This document shows, piece after piece, positions 16,604-25,648 of a DNA stretch of 64,000 nucleotides. This stretch comes from Candidatus Babelota bacterium (GTDB lineage: Bacteria > Babelota > Babeliae > Babelales > JAHIUU01), in the NCBI GenBank assembly GCA_018817025.1, contig JAHIUU010000005.1:1-64000 (forward strand), given 5' to 3'. Made by a program: the position numbers and the translations under genes. How positions within the stretch are numbered: position 1 is the stretch's first letter; each line of letters starts with the position of its first letter. The notes under the pieces are model-generated. The model was given only the letters and a program-made list of their open reading frames with translations. It was not told the origin of the DNA and searched no databases.

Positions 16604-17710
16604 ATGGGCTTAAAAGCCGGCCTTGTTGGCCTCCCAAACGTTGGAAAATCGACACTTTTCAATGCACTCACCAACTCAAGCGTTCCAGCCGAAGACTACC
16701 CATTCTGCACAATCGATCCACACGTCGCGATCACCAATGTTCCCGATGAACGACTACCTAAGCTCGCCGAAATCTTCGGATCAGCAAAAATGATTCCAAC
16801 AACCGCTCAGTTCGTCGATATTGCCGGGTTAGTTAAGGGAGCCGCACAAGGCGAGGGTCTCGGCAACCAGTTTTTGGGCCATATTATGGAGGTCGATCTC
16901 ATTCTTCACGTTTTGAAATGCTTCGACGAAAACGCCACACCAATCGACGATTTTGAGATCATCTGCGCAGAACTCATGCTAAAAGATCTTGAATCAATCA
17001 CAAAACGAGAAGAAAAGCTCACTAACTCTCTTAAAACCGCAAAGAACCGAGGCCTATCGACGCAGGAAATTAAAGATCTCGAGAACGAGCAAGTGTTGGT
17101 CAAACAAGTAAAACATGCTTTAGAGGCAGGCGACATGGCCCAAACCCACTCACTTGTTATACAAGCAAAAGAGCGTGGGGTTGGCACAATTCCAGTTCTG
17201 AGCGCCAAAAACTATCTGATTATCGCCAATCTATCGGAAGAAGATTTTTCACACAAAAACTACATAAACAATAAAACCTACCAAACATTAATCAAGCAGT
17301 TTGGAGAAACGAAAGTCATACCGGTCTCAGCACAAATCGAATCTGAATTGGCCCAACTCGAAACACTCGACTCAGATATCATGATGAAAGAACTAGGAAT
17401 CACCGAATCTGGACTTGATACCATCGTAAAAAAAAGCTACGAGAATCTCAATCTCATAACATTTTTCACGTGTGGTCCTAAAGAAGCCCATGCCTGGAGC
17501 ATCGGCAGGGGAACCAGCGCCCCAAGTGCTGCTGGCGAGATCCATACTGATCTAGAAAGAGGATTCATTCGAGCAGAAGTGTACAACTGTAACGACTTGT
17601 TCAAGCTCAAAAGCGAAGCCGAAATAAGAAAAGCCGGCAAGTTACGAACTGAAGGAAAAGAGTATGCCATCCAAGATGGCGACCTCATAAACGTGTTATT
17701 TAACGTTTAA
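16604..17710 (+). CDS. ychF: Ribosome-associated GTPase-family ATPase YchF
   Basis: An Obg-family P-loop protein that hydrolyses ATP and binds ribosomes. G1 GLPNVGKST lies at residues 9-17, the G3 region DIAGLVKGAAQGEGLGNQFL is typical of YchF, and the C-terminal TGS-like domain ends with AIQDGDLINVLFNV. 368 residues, the normal length. ATG follows GAAAGGAT. The stop overlaps the convergent ABC-F stop by four bases. Confidence 0.96.
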   Translation: MGLKAGLVGLPNVGKSTLFNALTNSSVPAEDYPFCTIDPHVAITNVPDERLPKLAEIFGSAKMIPTTAQFVDIAGLVKGAAQGEGLGNQFLGHIMEVDLILHVLKCFDENATPIDDFEIICAELMLKDLESITKREEKLTNSLKTAKNRGLSTQEIKDLENEQVLVKQVKHALEAGDMAQTHSLVIQAKERGVGTIPVLSAKNYLIIANLSEEDFSHKNYINNKTYQTLIKQFGETKVIPVSAQIESELAQLETLDSDIMMKELGITESGLDTIVKKSYENLNLITFFTCGPKEAHAWSIGRGTSAPSAAGEIHTDLERGFIRAEVYNCNDLFKLKSEAEIRKAGKLRTEGKEYAIQDGDLINVLFNV

Positions 17711-19548
17711 GTCAACTGCTCCCATTCAGCAACACTCTCGTCTAACTGCTTCTGGGCCCCTAGTAACTGATCGTACACCTGCGTAAATCGATCGGTCCCA
17801 TATTCAAGTAATTCCAGTTGCTCGTTCAACGCATGAATTTTCTTTTCAAGCCGATCGATCTTACCCTCAAGCTTATTTCTGTTTCTTCTTTGCTCATACT
17901 GCTCTTTATTGCTCGAATTACCAACTGTTTTTGACAGCTTTTCATGCTCACTTATTTCGTCGCTTCCCTTATGATAGATATACGACTCATAGTTGCCCGG
18001 ATAACTAACCACCCCATCAGGCGTCAATTCCAAAATTCGCGTTGCAAGTTTATCCAGAAAGTCTCGATCGTGAGAAACAAACAAAATCGTTCCCTTAAAC
18101 TGTCGCAAAGCATTAAGCAAGACCTCTTTCGACTGAATATCAAGGTGATTGGTTGGTTCATCGAGTAACAATAAATTCGCATGCTGCAACAAAACTTTCA
18201 CCATTGCCACACGGTTCTTTTCCCCACCACTCAAAACACGAATCTTCTTATCAACATCGTCACCGCTAAAGAGAAACGCCCCAAGAAACTTTCTGACCAT
18301 CGAACGCGTCTCGCTATCTCGACAGGCGCTCTCGACCTCGTTCAGAATCGTATTATCCGGTGACAACACCTTGTCCTGCTCCTGTTCAAAGATTGTCGAA
18401 CTCACATTATACCCAAGCTCAATAGCACCAGTCTTCAGCGCTAGTCGCCCTGTAATCAAATTAAAGAGTGTGGTCTTTCCAAGACCATTCGGCGCAACAA
18501 GCGCAACTTTTTCTCCTCGCTCAACCTCAAACGAAACATTTTTGAAAATCTGCTTCTCGTCAAATGCATGCGCAACCCCCTCAACCTTAAGGACAACGCG
18601 ACCAGAACGAACTACCGGTGGAAACGAAAACGCAACCGTCTTTTGCTGTGTTGCAACTTCAATGCGCTCGATTTTTTTTACTTTCTTGAGCATCGCCTGA
18701 GCCATCTTCGCCTTGCTTGCTGACGCGCGAAAGCGCTCAACCGTTTTCATCTTTTGTGCAAGCTCTTTCTTCTGCCGCAACGCCGCAGCCTCAAGCTCTC
18801 GCACTCGCTCAACCTTTTGCTCAGCATAAAACGTGTAGTTTCCGTGATACAATGTCGCTTTCCCCAATTCAAGTTCTAATGTCTTCGTACACAAGTGATC
18901 TAAAAAATAACGGTCGTGACAAACTAACATGAACCCAAAAGAAGCGTTTTTCAAAAAGTGCAAAAACCAATCTTTCGTAACAATATCAAGGTGGTTCGTC
19001 GGCTCATCGAATAAATAGAAATCAGCGCGCTGAAGTAATAACTTGGCAAGTACGACCCGCATCCGCCATCCGACACTCAGGCTACTTACCGGTTCATCTA
19101 ACCGCCCCTCAAATCCCAAGCCGGTAAGAATCTTCTTCGTATCAACCTTCGCCTTCTGGACATCGTATTCTGATAATTTTTGCTGCACATCAGCATACTG
19201 CTCAACAAGAGACTCATCAGGATCACGCTCAAGCGCAGATTCAAGTTGTTTCGCCTTCGCAAGTAATACATTCATATCATCAAAAACAGAAAATGTTTCT
19301 TGATAAATCGTCTTATCAGACTGAAGCACAACCTCCTGTGGCATATACCCAATCGTTGCACCCTTTTCGATAGATACCGTCCCCCCATCAACTCCCTGCT
19401 GCCCGGAGATAACTTTTAACAACGTCGACTTTCCCGAACCGTTCCGGCCGACCAAACCAATCCTATTATCGTTAGAAATAGTACAAGAAATAGCATCAAA
19501 AACCGTTTGTTTGCCAAATACAAGTGTTATTTTATCTAATATAATCAT
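17707..19548 (-). CDS. ABC-F family ATPase (ribosome-associated)
   Basis: Two ABC domains in one soluble chain without membrane segments. Walker A motifs are GRNGSGKST and APNGLGKTT; signatures are LSVGWRMRV and LSGGEKNRV; Walker B plus switch are LFDEPTNHLD and LLDEPTNHLD. The linker between domains and a C-terminal coiled coil (about residues 545-613) match Uup/YheS-type ABC-F proteins, which act on stalled ribosomes. 613 residues. It starts five bases after the nurA stop, so the two are probably one operon. Confidence 0.9.
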   Translation of the reverse strand: MIILDKITLVFGKQTVFDAISCTISNDNRIGLVGRNGSGKSTLLKVISGQQGVDGGTVSIEKGATIGYMPQEVVLQSDKTIYQETFSVFDDMNVLLAKAKQLESALERDPDESLVEQYADVQQKLSEYDVQKAKVDTKKILTGLGFEGRLDEPVSSLSVGWRMRVVLAKLLLQRADFYLFDEPTNHLDIVTKDWFLHFLKNASFGFMLVCHDRYFLDHLCTKTLELELGKATLYHGNYTFYAEQKVERVRELEAAALRQKKELAQKMKTVERFRASASKAKMAQAMLKKVKKIERIEVATQQKTVAFSFPPVVRSGRVVLKVEGVAHAFDEKQIFKNVSFEVERGEKVALVAPNGLGKTTLFNLITGRLALKTGAIELGYNVSSTIFEQEQDKVLSPDNTILNEVESACRDSETRSMVRKFLGAFLFSGDDVDKKIRVLSGGEKNRVAMVKVLLQHANLLLLDEPTNHLDIQSKEVLLNALRQFKGTILFVSHDRDFLDKLATRILELTPDGVVSYPGNYESYIYHKGSDEISEHEKLSKTVGNSSNKEQYEQRRNRNKLEGKIDRLEKKIHALNEQLELLEYGTDRFTQVYDQLLGAQKQLDESVAEWEQLT

Positions 19549-19553
19549 ATTTT

Positions 19554-20711
19554 TTATACCCCAATACCGCGTTTTTTCAGAGCTTTTTGCGAGAATCGTA
19601 CCCGCCCATTATACTCCATTCCAATTTTCTGTAAAAGGTGGTAGAAAAACTCCCGGTCGCCGCCCTTAACAACCGCCTGTTCATGCGCCTCAGCAAGACA
19701 AACCGGGTATCCTCCCCCCTTAACACTTTGATCAATTGCAACAGCACATACCTGATTAAGCAGCGCTTGGTCCCGGGCAATCCAGGTTGGAACTTCCAGA
19801 CGAACAATCTCCGCGCCAACATCGCAGTACACAAATGCCGGCTTAAGATGCTCGGGGTAGCAATCGACAATCTTGGACGTGCTATAAAATACCGTTGTTC
19901 GAAAGTGACTTTTCAAAAAAAATCTAGCCACCTGTGTATCAACCATATGGTCAACCTGCTTACATGGAAACTGCTCAAATTTTTTATGACAGGTGATACA
20001 GTCTGCCATCGGGAACCGGCACAACCCAAGCTTCATTAAACTAACAAGCTCACGACTCTTCGGCATGCTAATATACCCCGCAAACAAAATTCTTTTTTTA
20101 TAGAGCTCGTCAAAAGCATTAAGATAGCAATCGAGAAATTTTTTCTTTACCTCAGGCAACTTGCTTTCAAGCTGCCAAAAAATTATGCTCCCATCGATAA
20201 AACAAACCGACTTGTTCGCCCCGAGTGATTCACATAGTAAATCGTATCGAGGGGTCGCTTTTTTCGCAAGCAGCGCAAGCTCGTACTCTTCTCGTTTTAA
20301 ATCGACAAACTCACGAGAACCATCAGGAAGATCTTCAAGAAGTAATAGGTGTGGCTCAGAAAAAAAGGTCGCTCGACTCGTTTGACCATACTCAAGCAAA
20401 ACCCCACCAGTATTAATTAAAAAACAACCAGCACCGGCAATATGGCGATCTGGATAAATTTGTGATCCATCAATCGCAATAACCGTATGCTCTCCAAGCT
20501 TCATATCGATCGCAATCGAATCACCTAGCGCCCCCTCCCACCGAGGAACAAGAAACGAACTTTGTGCCGCCTGACTTCGATAGGCAAACGTCCTGTCAGC
20601 ACAAATTTCGCGCCATTTTTTTCGAGCAAGTTCACGCTCTCTACTACGATCAGGAAATAACTTTGAAACTCGAGCCAAAAGTTTTTTTGCTAATAATTCA
20701 CGATTAAGCAC
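19554..20711 (-). CDS. nurA: NurA-domain nuclease
   Basis: NurA proteins are 5'-3' nucleases which in archaea work with the HerA helicase in end resection. The metal-binding motif AIDGSQIYPDRH (D81) opens the domain, ARFFLKSHF and a late IDQSVKGGGYPVCLAEAHEQA motif follow. 385 residues from GTG 20711, preferred for its GAGGGG ribosome site; a TTG 27 bases upstream has none. No herA is nearby. Residues about 153-167 (TPRYDLLCESLGAN) are encoded by a copy of the dispersed palindromic element found elsewhere in this window. Family assignment rests on motifs only. Confidence 0.72.
   Translation of the reverse strand: MLNRELLAKKLLARVSKLFPDRSRERELARKKWREICADRTFAYRSQAAQSSFLVPRWEGALGDSIAIDMKLGEHTVIAIDGSQIYPDRHIAGAGCFLINTGGVLLEYGQTSRATFFSEPHLLLLEDLPDGSREFVDLKREEYELALLAKKATPRYDLLCESLGANKSVCFIDGSIIFWQLESKLPEVKKKFLDCYLNAFDELYKKRILFAGYISMPKSRELVSLMKLGLCRFPMADCITCHKKFEQFPCKQVDHMVDTQVARFFLKSHFRTTVFYSTSKIVDCYPEHLKPAFVYCDVGAEIVRLEVPTWIARDQALLNQVCAVAIDQSVKGGGYPVCLAEAHEQAVVKGGDREFFYHLLQKIGMEYNGRVRFSQKALKKRGIGV
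20214..20254 (-). repeat. Palindromic element copy a, in frame inside nurA
   Basis: The minus strand reads CCCCTCGATAC, inner arms GATTTAC/GTGAATC, then ACTCGGGGCGAAC. It matches the intergenic copies at 20.9 and 33.3 kb except for a few bases in the inner stem. It keeps the nurA frame open. Confidence 0.75.
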
Positions 20712-20913
20712 AACGCCCCTCTCATCTTGAAAAAACAAGGTTTACTATAACAAATTGAGACTATGTTTGTATTGCTTAAATTGCAAAACCAAACACATCC
20801 AACAATTCAAACCCCAATTCGTCAAAGCTTCAATCCCGTTCGAACCAACCCCGATTCCACCACAACCGTTCGTCACAAGCCCGACTGCCCCGAGTAATCG
20901 TTCACACCAATCT

Positions 20914-20959
20914 CCGTTCGTCCCGAGTGATTTCCGTAGGAAATCGTATCGAGGGATTC
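20914..20959 (-). repeat. Palindromic element copy b
   Basis: On the minus strand GAATCCCTCGATAC, the inner stem GATTTCC/GGAAATC with a short loop, then ACTCGGGACGAACGG. It is nearly identical to copy d at 33279, which is 12 kb away. Confidence 0.85.
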
Positions 20960-21076
20960 AACCTCAAACAAATAACAAAACACAAAACAATTCGAAACCA
21001 CATTCGTATTATTTCATCTAGGACTACGCCGACCCCAGTTGAAATAACAAAAATATGGTCTCGAATTGCTGCAAGC

Positions 21077-21121
21077 TCGAACCCCTCGATACACCGACTG
21101 CGGCGGGCTCGGGGCGAACGG
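21077..21121 (+). repeat. Palindromic element copy c
   Basis: Plus strand GAACCCCTCGATAC, inner region ACCGACTGCGGCGGG, then CTCGGGGCGAACGG. It has the same outer arms as copies a and b but a different inner stem, related to copy g. Confidence 0.75.
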
Positions 21122-21155
21122 TATTTGGACAAACAGGTGGTGTGTAGGTTAGCAG

Positions 21156-21791
21156 TTACAAATTGTTTGGCTGGCTATACAGCAAAAATTGCACACAAAA
21201 AACAAGATAAATAAAAACACCACGAAAACCGTTAACAATCGTTTGTACCGGAAGCCGAAGCACAATCGCAACCAACAACTCAATAAGATCACCAAAACCA
21301 ATTAACGTTACCAGCAAAAAGCTAAGCCCTACGACAGATTTATTCACACGAACCTTAAGAACCTGTGGTATTTGATAGATCGCCCAAATCACTATCTCAA
21401 TCCAACCCGTTACATTTCCAATAAAGCGTGTGTGCGCAAATGCATGCGGAATAATCAAGATCGCTAGACACCCGTTTACAAGATAAAGCATAAGTAGTTT
21501 TGTATCTCGTCTATACGCCTGCTCATACACAAATCGCTGAACCAATATAACCATCATAGTCATAAACGATAGGGGGACCATTATCTTGTACGCTATGGGC
21601 AAATTAAAACAAAACACGTAATAAATATAAGTAATATACCCATTAAAATAGCCGAACAACATGAGATCACTCAGACCTCGTGTTGTTCGGAGTTTGAAAT
21701 TTAAAATTACCTGGGGTATAAGAGCTGCCCAAAAGAAAACATTGACCACCCATGTCGAACAAAGACAGATGGTTTCACAATCGCAAAACAA
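21156..21791 (-). CDS. Seven-helix PQ-loop family membrane protein
   Basis: 211 residues, nearly all membrane-embedded, with about seven hydrophobic helices. Two PQ-loop signatures are seen: ALIPQVILNFKLRTTRGLS (P26-Q27) and YQIPQVLKVRVNKSVVGLS (P142-Q143). Each sits at the start of a triple-helix bundle, as in eukaryotic SWEET sugar transporters, cystinosin and lysosomal amino-acid exporters. The bacterial SemiSWEETs have only one bundle. Transport of a sugar or amino acid is likely, but the substrate is unknown. It starts at TTG 21791, one base after the pepA stop; the ribosome site AGAGG lies in the end of pepA, so the two are translationally coupled. Confidence 0.72.
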   Translation of the reverse strand: MFCDCETICLCSTWVVNVFFWAALIPQVILNFKLRTTRGLSDLMLFGYFNGYITYIYYVFCFNLPIAYKIMVPLSFMTMMVILVQRFVYEQAYRRDTKLLMLYLVNGCLAILIIPHAFAHTRFIGNVTGWIEIVIWAIYQIPQVLKVRVNKSVVGLSFLLVTLIGFGDLIELLVAIVLRLPVQTIVNGFRGVFIYLVFCVQFLLYSQPNNL

Positions 21792-21792
21792 G

Positions 21793-23310
21793 TTACCTCT
21801 TATACTTCATAACAAAGTCAACCAACAGCCGAACGCCAACACCGGTTGCCCCTTTGCCTAGATAGTTGACACCAGGTACACCGTCAGCCGTTCCCGCAAT
21901 GTCGAGATGCGCCCACGACACCCCCTTCTCAACAAAATTATTCAGAAAAAATGCCGCTGTTATCGTACCTGCTTTGTAAGTAGGCGTTCCACTATTGGAC
22001 ATATCAGCAACACTCGACTTAATTGCATCTTTAAAGTCGTCATCGAATGGAAGAGGCCAGACACGATCGCCAGTCATATCGCCCGACACGCGAAGAAGCT
22101 CTGACAATTTTTCATCTTTAGTTAAAAGCGCTGTGTATGAATGGCCAAGCGCATGTAAACAAGAACCTGTCAATGTCGCAACATCTATAAGAATATCTGG
22201 ATCATAAAATTTTTGTGCGTAACAAAGTGCATCAGCAAGAATCAATCGCCCCTCGGCATCAGTGTTAACAATCTCTGCGGTCTTACCGTTCATGAACGTT
22301 ATGACGTCGTCCTGTTTCCCGGCACGACCACTCGGCATGTTTTCAACAAGCGGCATCAACCCAACGACTCTAACACTCGGCTTGAGTTGCGCAATCGCTT
22401 GCATCGTGCCCATAACCGCTGCTGCACCAGACATATCGAACTTCATGCCGGTCATATAGCTTGCCGGTTTTAAACTGATTCCACCGGAATCAAACGTGAC
22501 GCCTTTCCCAACAATCGCAATCGTCGGCGCATCCTTCTGTTCAGGTTCATACTCGAGCACAACAAACTTCCCCTCCTGCTCCGAGCCAACATCGACCGTT
22601 AAAAAACCGCCCATCCCAAACTCTTCAGCCAACTCACGACCAAACACCGCACACTTTAGCCCCTGGACACCACCAGCAATTTTCTTTGCTTGTTCGCTCA
22701 CATAGGTCGGCGTTGCTATATTGGGCGGCATATCAGCAAGATGACGTGTGTGATTGATCGCTTTCGCAACGATCTTTGCCTGTTCAAGCGCAGCTTCACG
22801 CCCAGCATCATTACGCACATCAGTCGCTAGTAATAACCTACCGGACCAGTCTTTTCCTTTTTCTTCACTCTTGAACGTTGTAAATTTGTAGTCTGACATA
22901 AACGCTGCAATCGCCATCTGCTTGACCAGCTCTGGCTGTTCAACCCCAAAAACGTTATGCTCAGGAACCTGGATAACCGCCGATTCAACCTCAAGACTTT
23001 TTAGTTTTAAAACGGCAGCCCCAACCGCACGACGCAAATCCTCCAGCTCTTGATGCCACACTCTATCCCACATACCAACGCCAATAAAAACAAACTGACT
23101 TAATTTTTCGTTTTTAAGAGCTGTTAGCGTAAACGACTGGCCAACTTTTCCTTTAAACTTATGTTTCTTTAAAATTGATAGAACATGGGGGTAGAATTTT
23201 TCTATGAAAGAAATATCAGCTGAAGACTCAAAATCTTCAGTCAACAATATCACATATCCCTCAACGTTATTATCCCAATATATTTTTTTTGTCAGCTCAA
23301 TCGAGACCAT
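21793..23310 (-). CDS. pepA: Leucyl aminopeptidase (M17 family)
   Basis: A two-metal cytosolic aminopeptidase that trims N-terminal residues from peptides. The M17 signature NTDAEGRLILADAL is intact, as are VGKGVTFDSGGISLKP and KFDMSGAAAVMG, which hold the metal and catalytic lysine residues. 505 residues from ATG 23310, which has GGGAG eight bases upstream; the 15-base extension to 23325 would overlap the upstream gene. It is followed directly by the PQ-loop transporter, so a peptide or amino-acid link is possible. Confidence 0.95.
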   Translation of the reverse strand: MVSIELTKKIYWDNNVEGYVILLTEDFESSADISFIEKFYPHVLSILKKHKFKGKVGQSFTLTALKNEKLSQFVFIGVGMWDRVWHQELEDLRRAVGAAVLKLKSLEVESAVIQVPEHNVFGVEQPELVKQMAIAAFMSDYKFTTFKSEEKGKDWSGRLLLATDVRNDAGREAALEQAKIVAKAINHTRHLADMPPNIATPTYVSEQAKKIAGGVQGLKCAVFGRELAEEFGMGGFLTVDVGSEQEGKFVVLEYEPEQKDAPTIAIVGKGVTFDSGGISLKPASYMTGMKFDMSGAAAVMGTMQAIAQLKPSVRVVGLMPLVENMPSGRAGKQDDVITFMNGKTAEIVNTDAEGRLILADALCYAQKFYDPDILIDVATLTGSCLHALGHSYTALLTKDEKLSELLRVSGDMTGDRVWPLPFDDDFKDAIKSSVADMSNSGTPTYKAGTITAAFFLNNFVEKGVSWAHLDIAGTADGVPGVNYLGKGATGVGVRLLVDFVMKYKR

Positions 23311-23315
23311 CAAAT

Positions 23316-23837
23316 TTACTCCCAATAATCACTTATATCATTCATAAAATTACTTTTTCTATCTACATATGGGATCACCACTGCGATTAGTCCCAACCTC
23401 TTATTAATACGATCTTTCTTAATATCGAACGATGCCGTAATACTCGTCTCAACACCAGACCGATCGTGAACCAGACAACAAACAGAGCCTAGAGTTTTGA
23501 TCGTTTGCATATGCCACTTATCAAGCAGCATCGTACAACGCAAATTACTCTTTTCGAAAGAACTATTCATTCCATAACAATCATGAGCAGGCTCTAGTAC
23601 CTGCACAAGCGCAAGCTCTAATTTATTCCAACATAACGGTATCACAGCAAATCCATCATTAGTCCAACAGCTGCTAGGAAAAGCCGCTTCTTCATATACA
23701 CCTATATTTTTTTTGTCTTCATAAATACACCAAAACAGACATGGCTTTTTATCTTGAAGTCTCAAGCAAAAATAGTTTTGTGCGAAAGCAGAACCAAAAA
23801 GAAAACAGGTCACGAACAATAAAATCTTCTTGTTCAT
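23316..23837 (-). CDS. Exported protein of unknown function
   Basis: 173 residues from ATG 23837, with AAGGAG seven bases upstream. Signal peptide MNKKILLFVTCFLFGSAFA. The mature protein has eight or more cysteines (YFCLRL, KPCLFWCIYE, SCWTND, DCYGMN, RCTML, VCCLVHD), as expected for a disulfide-rich periplasmic or secreted protein. No domain is recognised. It sits between sufU (upstream) and pepA (5-base gap downstream) on the same strand. Confidence 0.7.
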   Translation of the reverse strand: MNKKILLFVTCFLFGSAFAQNYFCLRLQDKKPCLFWCIYEDKKNIGVYEEAAFPSSCWTNDGFAVIPLCWNKLELALVQVLEPAHDCYGMNSSFEKSNLRCTMLLDKWHMQTIKTLGSVCCLVHDRSGVETSITASFDIKKDRINKRLGLIAVVIPYVDRKSNFMNDISDYWE

Positions 23838-23878
23838 AGAGCTTCTCCTTCTAAAAAGTGTCCGCCCCACCCCAGTAC

Positions 23879-24253
23879 CTACTTCCTGTAAGCTAGAATC
23901 CCTTTATGCAATGCTTCAAGCGAAAGCAACGCGCACTGCAATCTATTCGGCCCTAACTCCATACCTAGCATAGCCACAACATCATCTTTTGTTAAAGCCA
24001 ACACACTATCAATCGACATACCAAGACATTTCTCAGTAAGCATCGACGCAGACGCTAAACTCACCACGCAGCCAGAACCCTCAAACCCTATCTTCTTGAC
24101 AACGCCATCTTCAATAATCCCGGTCATACTGATGATGTCACCACACGCAGGATTATCGAGACCAGACTCAAAATTATAATTCTCTATTTTTACTTTATTG
24201 CGTGGATTTTTAAAGTGATCCATCAACACTTTTTGATAAAACTGGTCAGCCAT
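23879..24253 (-). CDS. sufU: Fe-S cluster scaffold / sulfur acceptor SufU (IscU family)
   Basis: A 124-residue IscU-like fold with the three metal-binding cysteines in DNPACGD, GSGCVVS and RLQCALL. SufU accepts sulfur from SufS and helps assemble Fe-S clusters. It follows sufS with a 7-base gap, the usual SufS-SufU pairing, and the region between the cysteines (about 20 residues between the second and third motif longer than IscU) fits SufU. No sufB/C/D is in the window. Confidence 0.92.
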   Translation of the reverse strand: MADQFYQKVLMDHFKNPRNKVKIENYNFESGLDNPACGDIISMTGIIEDGVVKKIGFEGSGCVVSLASASMLTEKCLGMSIDSVLALTKDDVVAMLGMELGPNRLQCALLSLEALHKGILAYRK

Positions 24254-24260
24254 AGTTCAC

Positions 24261-25502
24261 CTACGCTTCTTTAAACGTTTTTATTAAATCCCGCAGCTCA
24301 CGAACCAAAACCTCAATATCTTCAGACTCATTATACATGTATAAACTGGCACGTGTCGACGCCTCAACACCAATCAATTTCGCAAGTGGCTGCACACAGT
24401 GATGCCCTGCTCTCACGCCAACACCACGCATCCCCAGCATAGCGGAAACATCGTGCGCATGAATACCATCCACCACAAACGCCGCGAGATGCCCACACAT
24501 CTTCATGTCACACTGATTACCCAAAATAGTAATCCCACCAATCGAATTCAAACCATCAACTAACTGCGCACATAGCTTCGCTTCATGGTTATGAAGCTCT
24601 ACAAAATCAACATGCTCATTAAAAAAATCGACCGCCGCACCAAAACCGATCACCTGCGCAATCGCAGGCGTTCCAGCCTCAAATTTCATTGGCGCCGGTT
24701 GCCAGTTAGCGGTCTCGTATTCGGCATCGTGCACCATCGACCCACCAACCTGATATGGCTCAACCGCATCATGTAGATCCTTTTTTATATAAAGCGCACC
24801 AACCCCGGTCGGGCCACACATCTTATGTGCCGAACAGGCAAGAAAATCGACCCCCAAAGCTTGTACATCAATTTTTTTATGAGCAATCGACTGCGCACAA
24901 TCAAGCAAAACCCGTGCCCCAACCTCGTGCGCCCGCTTGATAACCGACTCAAGCAGCCCCTCTTCCCATACATTGCCTAACACATTCGAAATATGAATGA
25001 GCGAAACTAATTTTGTATTTTTATTAATCAAATCTTTTGGTGGATCTTTTAGAAAAAACGTTTCTTGATCAACCTCGATAAAACGAAGCTTCGCCCCCGT
25101 TCTCTGCGCAACCCGTTGCCATGGTAATAAATTTGCATGGTGCTCAGCCTGCGTGACAACAATCTCATCACCTTCTTTAAAGTGCTCACGCGCCCATGCA
25201 TCAGCAACAAAGTTTATGCTCTCTGTCGTTCCAGACGTAAAAACAATTTCACTTGGATCTGCAGCATTAATAAATTTCGCAACTTTGTGACGGGCCTGCT
25301 CATACAACCCGGTCGCCCGCTCACTCAACTCGTACACTCCCCGATGCACTGAGGCGTTCCCCCTAGAATAAAAATCGTGTACCGAATCAATGACCATATC
25401 GGCCCGTTGCGACGTCGCAGCACTATCAAGATAGACAAGACGCTTACCACCATCCCCGCCTTTGAAAATGGGAAACTTTTCTCTAATTTTTTTTATATCC
25501 AT
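24261..25502 (-). CDS. sufS: Cysteine desulfurase SufS
   Basis: A PLP enzyme that takes sulfur from cysteine and passes it, as persulfide, to SufU. The PLP lysine lies in SAHKMCGPTG and the active cysteine in RAGHHC, the type II (SufS/CsdA) form. 413 residues, full length. ATG 25502 has GGGAG five bases upstream. First gene of a minus-strand run sufS-sufU-unknown-pepA-PQ-loop. It may also feed MnmA thiolation. Confidence 0.96.
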   Translation of the reverse strand: MDIKKIREKFPIFKGGDGGKRLVYLDSAATSQRADMVIDSVHDFYSRGNASVHRGVYELSERATGLYEQARHKVAKFINAADPSEIVFTSGTTESINFVADAWAREHFKEGDEIVVTQAEHHANLLPWQRVAQRTGAKLRFIEVDQETFFLKDPPKDLINKNTKLVSLIHISNVLGNVWEEGLLESVIKRAHEVGARVLLDCAQSIAHKKIDVQALGVDFLACSAHKMCGPTGVGALYIKKDLHDAVEPYQVGGSMVHDAEYETANWQPAPMKFEAGTPAIAQVIGFGAAVDFFNEHVDFVELHNHEAKLCAQLVDGLNSIGGITILGNQCDMKMCGHLAAFVVDGIHAHDVSAMLGMRGVGVRAGHHCVQPLAKLIGVEASTRASLYMYNESEDIEVLVRELRDLIKTFKEA

Positions 25503-25648
25503 TATTACTCCCTGAAAAAATTACCCTTGAAGTTTTCACAAAAATTCAAACTGTATACCAGCTATAAGGCGTTTGCACATACGTATTATAAGTACATGCT
25601 ATATGTATCATATGATTAAGATATAAAACAAGTTAAATGGGGATTATT

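Larger units (their letters stand above)
20712..21155 (+). other. Gene-free region with palindromic elements and decayed copies
   Basis: No convincing gene lies in these 440 bases; the short frames present have no ribosome sites and are repeat-derived. It holds two good copies of the palindromic element (20914 and 21077), plus fragments of the same arms (CCCGTTCGAACC near 20827; CCGTTCGTCAC and CCCCGAGTAATCGTTC between 20867 and 20903), which look like decayed copies. Confidence 0.6.

Noticed and set aside
20755-21021. Plus-strand frame of 88 codons in the repeat-rich gap
   Set aside because: Composed of repeat arms read as protein, low complexity (Pro/Thr/Asn), no ribosome site.
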